Shown here piece by piece: positions 5,577 through 11,274 of a stretch of DNA of 11,274 nt. This DNA comes from Spirochaetaceae bacterium (lineage in GTDB: Bacteria > Spirochaetota > Spirochaetia > Treponematales > Breznakiellaceae), in contig JAISCK010000085.1 in NCBI GenBank assembly GCA_031265635.1, positions 1 through 11,274 on the forward strand, in the 5' to 3' direction. Made by a program: the position numbers and the translations under genes. Within the stretch, counting starts at the first letter, position 1, and each line of letters opens with the position of its first letter. The notes below the pieces were generated by a model that was given only the letters and a program-made list of their open reading frames with translations, was not told the DNA's origin and did no database searches.

Positions 5577-7616
5577 TTACCCGGCGTCGCTCATAAGGTT
5601 CTTCATGATATAGTCCCGGCGTTCAGGGGTGTTTTTTCCCATGTAAAAGGTGAGAACCTGGGGAACCGCCTTGAGGGCGTTTATCGATACCGGCACAAGG
5701 CGCATATCCTCGCCGATGAACTGGCCGAATTCTTTGGGGTTTATTTCGCCCAGGCCTTTGAAGCGGGTTACTTCGCTCTGGACGCCCAGGGCCTTTACCG
5801 CGTCGTCCCTTTCCCGTTCATTATAACAGTACCGGGTGTCCTTTTTGGTCCGTACCCTGAAAAGCGGCGTCTCAAGTATAAAAACCTTTCCGCCTGTTAC
5901 CAGCTCTTCAAAATACGAGAGGAAAAACGTAAGCAGAAGGTTTCTGATATGAAAGCCGTCAAAGTCCGCGTCGGTGGCAATGACGATGCGGGCATAGCGG
6001 AGGCCCGACACGTCGTTTTCTATGCCCAGGGCCATCATCATGTTGTAAAGTTCCTCGTTCTTGTAAATGGCGGCCCGCTTTTTGCCGAACATGTTTTCGA
6101 CCTTGCCCCTGAGGGCGAAAATAGCCTGGGTCATTACATTGCGGCTTGATACCATGGAACCGGCGGCTGAATCCCCTTCGGTTATAAAAATCGTTGATTC
6201 TTCGCCGTCGGCGTTGTCGTCAAGATGGTACTTGCAGTCCTTGAGCTTGGGTATCTTGAGGGCGATCTTTTTCGCCGCCTCTCTGGCTTCCTTCTTGACG
6301 GTATTAAGTTCTGTCCTGAGTTTTTCATTGGCGATGATTTTCAGTTCCAGCTTTTTTCCCGCCTCGACATTCTTGTGAAGCCAGTCCTCAACCGCTTCCC
6401 TGGTTTTCTGAACCACCCAGGTTCTGATATCCGAATTGCCGAGTTTGTTCTTGGTCTGGCTTTCAAAGACAGGATTTTTAAGTTTGACCGCCACGGCGGC
6501 AAGGGCGCCTTCCCGTATGTCCTCGCTGCGGTAGTCCTTCTTGAAGTAGGCCTGTATGCCTTTGAGAAAGCCTTCCTTAAAGGCCGAAAGATGGGTCCCG
6601 CCGTCGGAGGTAAACTGGCCGTTGACAAAGGAAAAATATTCCTCGCCGTAATTGGCCGTATGGGTAAAGGAGAATTCGATATGCTCGCCCTTGTAGTAGC
6701 CTATGGGGTACAGACATTCGTCGCCGGTTTCTTCCGTGAGAAGATCATAGAGGCCCCGCTGGGACACATAGGAGCTGCCGTTAAGCGTAAGGGTAAGCCC
6801 CGTGTTGAGGTAGGTGTAATTCCTCACGCGCTTTTCGATAAATTCAAGGTTGAACTGGTAATCGGGAAATATCCCGCTGTCGGGGACAAATTCAACAAAG
6901 GTCCCGTTTTTCTGCCTGGCCTTGAGTTTGCCCTTGCGCTGCCCGGTGAGTACGCCCCGCTCGAAAACCGCCTCGGCAAATTCGCCGTCCCTGACGGCCA
7001 CCACGCGGAAATAGGACGACAGGGCGTTGACCGCCTTGGTCCCCACGCCGTTAAGGCCCACCGAAAACTGAAACACCTCGTCATTGTACTTGGCGCCGGT
7101 ATTAATCACCGACACACATTCAACAAGTTTGCCCAAGGGAATGCCCCGGCCAAAGTCCCTGACCCTGGCCCTGCCGTCCTTGACTTCAACCTCAATGAGC
7201 TTGCCGTTTCCCATGATGAACTCGTCGATGCCGTTGTCGATGATCTCTTTAAGAAGCACATAGATGCCGTCGTCGGGATTGGACCCGTCGCCCAGGCGGC
7301 CTATGTACATCCCGGTCCGCAGCCGTATATGTTCAAGGGAAGAAAGGGTCTTTATTTTTGACTCATCGTATACTTTGCCGCCCGCCGAGAGGGTTTCGGC
7401 CCCGGAAGTGGCCGCGGTTTTTACCGGGGTCCCGCTTTTTGTCCGGGGGTTTTTTGCTTCCGCCGTTTTTGCCTGCCGCGCCGGGGCCCTCGCGGCCTTT
7501 TTGGGGGCCTTTGCCGGGGCCGCGCGGGCCTTTATGGCCTCGGCCCTTGCCTTGAGGGAAGCGGTTTTTCCCGCGTTTTTTGTTTTAGCGCCCTGTTTCG
7601 CGCCTGGTCTAGCCAT
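5577..7616 (-). CDS. parE: DNA topoisomerase IV subunit B (ATPase subunit, ParE/GyrB family) with a basic N-terminal tail
   Basis: 679 residues. The ATP-driven subunit of the same enzyme. The GHKL ATPase shows EIIDNGIDE (Asn128 for Mg), DFGRGIP (154-160) and GLNGVGTKAVNALS (187-200), followed by the transducer domain. The TOPRIM metal site shows TEGDSAAGS (Glu480) and the DADFDG triad (Asp549, Asp551, Asp553). RFKGLGEINP (618-627) is close to the family signature. The conserved fold starts near residue 84. Before it lies a Lys/Ala/Arg/Pro-rich tail (for example PAKAPKKAARAPARQAK) that reads like histone H1. Start: the frame is open up to 7787, but ATG 7616 has GGAG five bases upstream (7621-7625), whereas earlier starts would overlap the divergent promoters. 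First gene of the parE-parC operon. GLNGVG and DGSNPDDG resemble Bacteroidota-type ParE. Confidence 0.9.
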   Translation of the reverse strand: MARPGAKQGAKTKNAGKTASLKARAEAIKARAAPAKAPKKAARAPARQAKTAEAKNPRTKSGTPVKTAATSGAETLSAGGKVYDESKIKTLSSLEHIRLRTGMYIGRLGDGSNPDDGIYVLLKEIIDNGIDEFIMGNGKLIEVEVKDGRARVRDFGRGIPLGKLVECVSVINTGAKYNDEVFQFSVGLNGVGTKAVNALSSYFRVVAVRDGEFAEAVFERGVLTGQRKGKLKARQKNGTFVEFVPDSGIFPDYQFNLEFIEKRVRNYTYLNTGLTLTLNGSSYVSQRGLYDLLTEETGDECLYPIGYYKGEHIEFSFTHTANYGEEYFSFVNGQFTSDGGTHLSAFKEGFLKGIQAYFKKDYRSEDIREGALAAVAVKLKNPVFESQTKNKLGNSDIRTWVVQKTREAVEDWLHKNVEAGKKLELKIIANEKLRTELNTVKKEAREAAKKIALKIPKLKDCKYHLDDNADGEESTIFITEGDSAAGSMVSSRNVMTQAIFALRGKVENMFGKKRAAIYKNEELYNMMMALGIENDVSGLRYARIVIATDADFDGFHIRNLLLTFFLSYFEELVTGGKVFILETPLFRVRTKKDTRYCYNERERDDAVKALGVQSEVTRFKGLGEINPKEFGQFIGEDMRLVPVSINALKAVPQVLTFYMGKNTPERRDYIMKNLMSDAG

Positions 7617-7701
7617 GTCAACTCCATAAACCGGCCCAAGGCGCGGTTGTGTAACGGAAACGCGAAAACGCCGGCGGCGCTTTACGTTTCTTTCTAAATG
7701 T

Positions 7702-7732
7702 AGTATATAGGAAAGACATTTTCCTTGACAAT
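7702..7732 (-). promoter_or_regulatory. Putative promoter of the parE-parC operon
   Basis: The minus strand carries TATACT (7702-7707, five of six -10 matches) and TTGTCA (7727-7732, five of six -35 matches) with a 19-base spacer, slightly longer than ideal. The leader to the ATG at 7616 would be about 80 bases. The -35 overlaps the -35 of the divergent EF-G promoter. Confidence 0.5.
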
Positions 7733-7753
7733 CGGCCCGTAGGGCTTCATCAT
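7725..7753 (+). promoter_or_regulatory. Putative promoter of the EF-G-like gene
   Basis: Perfect -35 TTGACA (7725-7730), 17-base spacer, then CATCAT (7748-7753, four of six -10 matches). Transcription would start near 7760, leaving a leader of about 40 bases that contains the strong AAGGAG ribosome binding site (7786-7791), seven bases before the ATG. Confidence 0.55.
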
Positions 7754-7798
7754 AGGGTATCAGCATATTTTGCGAATTGCGCTTCAAGGAGACCGTAC

Positions 7799-9877
7799 AT
7801 GAGCTACACGAGTGATAAAATCAAAAATGTCGCCATCGCCGGACATGGAGGAACAGGAAAAACCACCCTCTTTGAGGGCCTGCTCTATGCCGGCGGGGTA
7901 ATTTCCAAACCTGAGACTGTCGAATCGGGCAAAACCACAGCGGATTATACTCCCGAGGAGATAGACCGTAAAATTTCGATTCATGTGGCTATGGGCCATG
8001 TGGACCGGAACGGTAAAAAGATCAACCTCCTGGATACGCCCGGATCTTCGGACTTTGCCGGAGATGTCATTTTAAGTTTCCGCGCCGCCGAATTCGCCCT
8101 GCTTACCGTGGGCTCGTCGTCGGGCGTCCAGATAGAGACCGTCAAGCTCTGGCGCAATCTTGAAACGCGGGAAAAGCCCCGGGGCGTCTACGTTACGCGC
8201 ATGGATGATGAAAGGGCTGATTTCGCCAAAGTCCTTGCCGACGTAAAGGAAAAATTCAAGATTGAACCGGTACCCTTTACCCTTCCCATGGGCGCCGGTT
8301 CTTCCTACAGGGGGGTAATCAGCGTCCTCGACGAAAAAGCCTATTTCGCCCAGGACGGGGGCCTTGAAAAGGCCGGTGAGATTCCCGCCGAATTTAAAGA
8401 ACAGACCGCCGCGGCGCGGGAAAAACTCATTGAGGCCGCGGCGGAGGGCGACGATACGCTCATGGAAAAATACATTGACCAGGGTTCGCTCACTCCCGAC
8501 GAAATGCACACCGGTCTCATCGAGGCGCTGGCCGAACACAAATTTGTCCCCGCCTTCTGCGGAAGCGCGATACGGGCGTCGGGCCTCATTCCCTTCCTTG
8601 ATTTTATCGCCGGAGCGGGACCCGGCCCCTGTTCTTCCCATGATACGGCCAGAGACGGAGAGGGCACAAAGCCCGTGGAAATAGACCCTGAAAAACCCCT
8701 GGCCGCCCTGGTTATCAAAACCAGCTATGACCAGTTTTCAGGCAAGCTCTCGTGGATTAAAGTCATACGGGGCAGGCTTTCATCCGATTCGGAATTCTTC
8801 AATGTTACCGAAAATAAAAAAGAAAGAATCAGCAAACTCTACACCTGCCAGGGCAAAAAACTTGAGGAAGAAAGGGAATTTTACGCAGGCGACATAGGCA
8901 TCATCACCAAGTCGGCTTCGTTAAAAACCAATGACAGCATTACCAGCGCCGACAGCCCCGTACAGTTTATGCCCCTCCGCCTTCCCGAACCGGTACACTC
9001 GGTGGCGGTCAACGCCGTGCAGAAAAAGGACGATGATAAACTCGGCGAATTCCTTGTCAGGGCCACCGAGGAGGACCTTACTTTCAGGTATCATTTTGAC
9101 GCCGAAACCAAGGAGACGGTCATATCGGGCATGGGCGAACTCCATGTCAACATCATCCTCGACAAGATAAAACAGAACCAGAAAATGGACATAGCCACCC
9201 ATATACCCCGCATAGCCTACCGGGAAACCATCACAAAGAAGTCCGGCGCGGAGTATACCCACAAAAAGCAGACCGGCGGCCACGGCCAGTACGGCAAGGT
9301 TGTGCTTGAAATCGCCCCCCTCAAGCGGGGCGAAGGCTATACCTTCATCAACGCCATTTTCGGCGGGGCTGTTCCCAAAAACTATATACCCGGCGTGGAA
9401 AAGGGCGTCGCCGAAGGCATGGCCAGGGGAACCATGGCCGGCTATCCGGTTGTTGACGTTGAGGTAAAGATAGTGGACGGCAAGTACCACCCGGTTGATT
9501 CCTCGGAACTGTCCTTCAAACTCGCTTCCCGGAACGCCTTCCGCGAGGCGATGAAAACAGCTTCCCCTACCCTTCTTGAGCCCATTACCAACCTCACGGT
9601 TTTTGTCGAGGACAAATACCTGGGCGACGTAATGTCGGACCTTTCGGGAAAACGGGGCAAGATACTGGGACAGGATTCCGAAGGCGGCATAGGCGAAATC
9701 AAGGCCCAGGTTCCCCAGGCCGAACTGCTGCGCTATTCCATAGACCTCCGTTCCATCACGTCGGGAACAGGGTCCTTCAGCGTGGAATTTGACCACTACG
9801 CCCCCATATCGGGCAAGATTGCCGATGATGTCATCAAGGCGGCGGAAGCCTTTAAGGTGCAGGAAAGCGACGAGTAG
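7799..9877 (+). CDS. fusA: Elongation factor G-like translational GTPase (EF-G-2 type)
   Basis: 692 residues with all five EF-G domains. The GTPase motifs are non-standard: G1 is GHGGTGKTT (15-23) where EF-G has AHIDAGKTT; switch I reads RKISI for RGITI; G3 is DTPGSSDF, with Ser83 replacing the catalytic His of DTPGH; G4 is TRMD (133-136) rather than NKMD; G5 is GSA (255-257). Domain III has GMGELHV (444-450), domain IV QTGGHGQYGKV (491-501), and domain V EDKYLGDVMSDLSGKRG. This fits the second EF-G class (FusA2-type) of bacteria that keep a canonical EF-G elsewhere; mycobacterial FusA2 is reported, from memory, to bind GTP without ribosome-stimulated hydrolysis. The main translocase is therefore probably another gene, and this one may act under special conditions. 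Start supported by AAGGAG seven bases upstream. Transcribed away from parE; strong terminator at 10135-10174. Confidence 0.9.
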   Translation: MSYTSDKIKNVAIAGHGGTGKTTLFEGLLYAGGVISKPETVESGKTTADYTPEEIDRKISIHVAMGHVDRNGKKINLLDTPGSSDFAGDVILSFRAAEFALLTVGSSSGVQIETVKLWRNLETREKPRGVYVTRMDDERADFAKVLADVKEKFKIEPVPFTLPMGAGSSYRGVISVLDEKAYFAQDGGLEKAGEIPAEFKEQTAAAREKLIEAAAEGDDTLMEKYIDQGSLTPDEMHTGLIEALAEHKFVPAFCGSAIRASGLIPFLDFIAGAGPGPCSSHDTARDGEGTKPVEIDPEKPLAALVIKTSYDQFSGKLSWIKVIRGRLSSDSEFFNVTENKKERISKLYTCQGKKLEEEREFYAGDIGIITKSASLKTNDSITSADSPVQFMPLRLPEPVHSVAVNAVQKKDDDKLGEFLVRATEEDLTFRYHFDAETKETVISGMGELHVNIILDKIKQNQKMDIATHIPRIAYRETITKKSGAEYTHKKQTGGHGQYGKVVLEIAPLKRGEGYTFINAIFGGAVPKNYIPGVEKGVAEGMARGTMAGYPVVDVEVKIVDGKYHPVDSSELSFKLASRNAFREAMKTASPTLLEPITNLTVFVEDKYLGDVMSDLSGKRGKILGQDSEGGIGEIKAQVPQAELLRYSIDLRSITSGTGSFSVEFDHYAPISGKIADDVIKAAEAFKVQESDE

Positions 9878-9905
9878 CAGAGGCGTTTTTAACGCGGTTA
9901 GTGCC

Positions 9906-9939
9906 GCGGGCTAAAGCCCGGTCCGGGCTTTGGACCCGC
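9906..9939 (+). repeat. Near-perfect palindrome (stem-loop) after the EF-G gene
   Basis: gcggg (9906-9910) pairs with cccgc (9935-9939). After a small internal loop, aaagcccg (9913-9920) pairs with cgggcttt (9924-9931) around a three-base loop. The stem is GC-rich and very stable. No T-run follows, so it is not a classical terminator. It is the first of the stem-loops in the stretch from 9878 to 10174, where I see no convincing gene. Confidence 0.6.
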
Positions 9940-9942
9940 AAT

Positions 9943-10001
9943 GAACCTCCTCGCCGCAAGCAGCGAGGTATCTTGTAAGCGTTGCATCGTTTACGAGGTT
10001 C
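9943..10001 (+). ncRNA. Candidate three-way-junction RNA fold
   Basis: Three helices pack with almost no unpaired bases. An outer helix (gaacctc 9943-9949 with gaggttc 9995-10001) abuts a hairpin (ctcgc 9950-9954 with gcgag 9963-9967). A second hairpin (gtaagcg 9975-9981 with cgtttac 9988-9994, one G-U pair) ends exactly where the outer helix resumes. Seven bases join the two hairpins. This can be an RNA fold in the EF-G 3' untranslated region or a palindromic DNA repeat. A 56-codon frame (ATG 9941, stop 10109-10111) crosses it, with no good ribosome binding site. No known RNA family was recognised. Confidence 0.35.
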
Positions 10002-10023
10002 GTTCTGTAAGGAAATTTATTAA

Positions 10024-10120
10024 CTGTGGGGTCTACTACCATTTTATTGTCGGTGTTACCGATTCTAACCGCCGCAAACCTCCCCCGCGCAAGCGGGTTC
10101 TTGGGTATTAGACCCCACAG
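10024..10120. repeat. 97-base element bounded by perfect 12-base inverted repeats
   Basis: ctgtggggtcta (10024-10035) and tagaccccacag (10109-10120) are exact reverse complements and bracket a 73-base interior. The interior holds two more hairpins: tcggt-gtt-accga, and cccgc-gcaa-gcggg with a GNRA-type tetraloop. Part of it (aacctcccccgcgcaagc) resembles aacctcctcgccgcaagc at 9944-9961, so the two neighbouring structures look related. No target-site duplication is evident in the flanks. Possible identities are a miniature inverted-repeat element, a palindromic repeat family member, or a long transcript-end stem. Confidence 0.55.
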
Positions 10121-10134
10121 CGAATAAGGAGGCC

Positions 10135-10174
10135 CCGCCCGGCCGTTTTTTTAAGCGGCCGGGCGGTTTTTTTT
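10135..10174 (+). terminator. Strong Rho-independent terminator (EF-G transcript)
   Basis: Eleven uninterrupted pairs, nearly all G-C (ccgcccggccg 10135-10145 with cggccgggcgg 10156-10166), a ten-base loop, and eight T directly after the stem (10167-10174). It works in the plus direction and is the only textbook terminator after the EF-G stop, about 260 bases downstream. The intervening structured stretch is therefore probably transcribed. Confidence 0.88.
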
Positions 10175-10230
10175 GGAGGAGACATTTACTTTTCCTCTTT
10201 GGCATCCACCGAATAAACGCCTGAACCGAC

Positions 10231-10366
10231 GACCTGAGCCTGGTATTAGGCCAGAGGTACAAACCGGAGAGAAATCCAACGAGATTACCGCCATACCCCC
10301 ATTGTTCCAGTTTCTGGACCCGGTCAACTGCATTCTCACCATCGATGCTATAGGATGTCAGAAAAC
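10231..10366 (+). pseudogene. ISAs1-family transposase remnant, frameshifted internal fragment
   Basis: One plus-strand frame reads DLSLVLGQRYK (10231-10263). Shifting by one base at about 10263 gives TGEKSNEITAIPPL, then FQFLDPVNCILTIDAIGCQK. ISAs1-family transposases carry the same run: 'LVLGQ..V.EKSNEITAIP.LL..LD..G.IVTIDAMGCQK', where the Asp of TIDAMG is a catalytic DDE residue. A stop lies just before the first segment in its frame, and the match fades after GCQK, so both ends are missing. Only about 45 codons of a protein of roughly 370 survive. Neither IS terminus is recognisable. The rest of the stretch to 10535 holds no supported gene, only a short ccggc-aaa-gccgg hairpin near 10467-10479. 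Confidence 0.8.
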
Positions 10367-10535
10367 CAATACCAGAGACAGTACCGTAAACGGAAACCCA
10401 CTGTGGGCTGTAAACACCTCTACGTATAACCCAGAATTCCTTCTTTCCATCCTCCGTTTGGGTCCCCCGGCAAAGCCGGAGGATTACTGGTTGGTTGTAT
10501 GTATAATGTAGTCGCTCTGACATTCTTGTAGTAAA

Positions 10536-11274
10536 TTAGCCTGGGTTTACGCCAAAGTATTCCAATGCAAAGGCGCTGAGGGTCAAGACACCGTATTTTA
10601 CCGAATGCGGATCCGTGTAGAATTCCGCAGTATGGCCACGCGCCGGCTCTTTTTCGTCGCTCTTAACACCTATAAAGATAAAGACCCCGGGTACCTTATC
10701 GGTATAGTAGGAAAAGTCTTCTCCCGCCATGCCGGGGTACTCCGCAAAGGTAACATTTTGTTCACCTAACGCTTTTTTTAATCCTGTTTCGGCAATTTTG
10801 ACGAGACCGGCATCATTGATAAGGGGCAGGGCTCCTTCTTCGATGTCCACATCGACCTTGACCCGCAGCGACAGGGCTATGCCCTCGCTGTTTCTGCGTA
10901 TTGCTTCCTGCATAGAGCTGCGGGTCTCTTTGTTTAAGGTACGCAAGGTACCCTCAATATGTACATCCCTGGCTATGATGTTATCCTTGGTACCTCCAGA
11001 GATGACCCCCAGAGAAAGTACCGCCGAATCTAGGGGGTTTAGTTCCCGGGAAACGAGGGTCTGGAGTTGGACAATGAGGTTTGCGGCAGCGACAATCGAA
11101 TCACGAGCTTTATGCGGAGCCGCCGCATGGCCTTCTTCACCGGTAATGTGCAACCTGATAAGATCAGCGCTTGCAAGCACCGGTCCCGCCTTGAGCCGCA
11201 CCTTGCCCGCCGTAAGATCGCCTGCTGCGTGAATTCCCGCTATGGCGTTCAGTTTTGAAAAGTCTATCCGCTTG
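10536..11274 (-). CDS. M20-family amidohydrolase/peptidase (partial, N-terminus beyond right edge)
   Basis: The last 245 residues of a cytoplasmic zinc hydrolase of the M20D/amidohydrolase type (hippurate hydrolase, IAA-amino-acid hydrolase, N-acyl-amino acid deacylase relatives). The frame is open from the window edge. GIHAAGDLTAGKV carries the metal-ligand His of the family's 'GxHxxP' region. The dimerisation (lid) domain is plain: GEEGHAAAPH, QTLVSREL, SGGTKDNIIARD, EGTLRT. The catalytic domain returns with MAGEDFSYY, and GHTAEFYTD holds the final ligand His (usually LHxPxF). The first metal ligands (HxCGHD and the catalytic Glu pair) would be outside the window. A GTG at 11201 is internal and not the start. 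The substrate cannot be told from this part. It converges on the EF-G transcription unit, with IS debris between. Confidence 0.88.
   Translation of the reverse strand, partial: KRIDFSKLNAIAGIHAAGDLTAGKVRLKAGPVLASADLIRLHITGEEGHAAAPHKARDSIVAAANLIVQLQTLVSRELNPLDSAVLSLGVISGGTKDNIIARDVHIEGTLRTLNKETRSSMQEAIRRNSEGIALSLRVKVDVDIEEGALPLINDAGLVKIAETGLKKALGEQNVTFAEYPGMAGEDFSYYTDKVPGVFIFIGVKSDEKEPARGHTAEFYTDPHSVKYGVLTLSAFALEYFGVNPG

Noticed and set aside
6225..7361. Long plus-strand open frame (378 codons) opposite parE; similar long frames opposite parC (4293-5093) and EF-G (8921-9796)
   Set aside because: These are mirror frames of strongly coding genes with biased third positions. Their translations have no family features.
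7617..7787. Upstream extension of parE to an ATG at 7787
   Set aside because: It would run across both divergent promoters and the EF-G ribosome binding site; the ATG at 7616 has a well-spaced GGAG.
10502..10507. Perfect TATAAT on the plus strand
   Set aside because: No -35 at a suitable distance and no plus-strand gene downstream; probably chance.
10065..10523. 152-codon minus-strand open frame beginning MSERLHYTYNQ
   Set aside because: It runs antisense through the ISAs1 transposase remnant and then through the strong terminator and the inverted-repeat element; its composition is not protein-like at the C-terminal end and there is no convincing ribosome binding site.

Overview
The window looks like a chromosomal segment of a spirochaete, most likely a Treponema-type (Treponemataceae) genome. 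The arguments are the topoisomerase IV pair of the branch best known from Bacteroidota and spirochaetes, a second-type elongation factor G with degenerate GTPase motifs, exported flavoproteins of the fumarate-reductase family, and IS256 and ISAs1 transposase debris. The lineage call is inference from protein features and was not tested by a search. No tRNA, rRNA, CRISPR array or phage gene was seen.

Layout, left to right. (1) 1-480 is a scar: the C-terminal part of an IS256-family transposase (minus strand, running off the left edge) abuts an internal fragment of a flavocytochrome-c/fumarate-reductase-type gene (plus strand), which is cut off by a hairpin. (2) 481-1281 is a TatD-family metal-dependent hydrolase (minus). 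A 70-residue protein of unknown function (1352-1564, plus) is divergent from it. (3) 1630-3525 is an exported FMN-binding/FAD flavoprotein (minus) with its own good promoter. (4) 3654-7616 is a two-gene operon (minus), parE then parC, the subunits of a type IIA topoisomerase of the topoisomerase IV type. ParE carries an unusual Lys/Ala-rich N-terminal tail of about 85 residues. (5) 7799-9877 is an EF-G-like translational GTPase (plus), divergent from parE; the two promoters have overlapping -35 elements. (6) 9878-10174 holds no convincing gene but is full of stem-loops, ending in a very strong terminator. (7) 10231-10366 is a frameshifted ISAs1-family transposase remnant. (8) 10536-11274 is the C-terminal part of an M20-family amidohydrolase (minus), running off the right edge.

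The core cargo is housekeeping (chromosome decatenation, translation, TatD). It is bounded on both sides by decayed insertion sequences. The most unusual parts are the structured non-coding stretch after the EF-G gene, the histone-H1-like tail on ParE, and an exported flavoprotein that keeps the cofactor motifs of fumarate reductase but lacks most of its catalytic residues. I did not find a convincing new multi-gene system.
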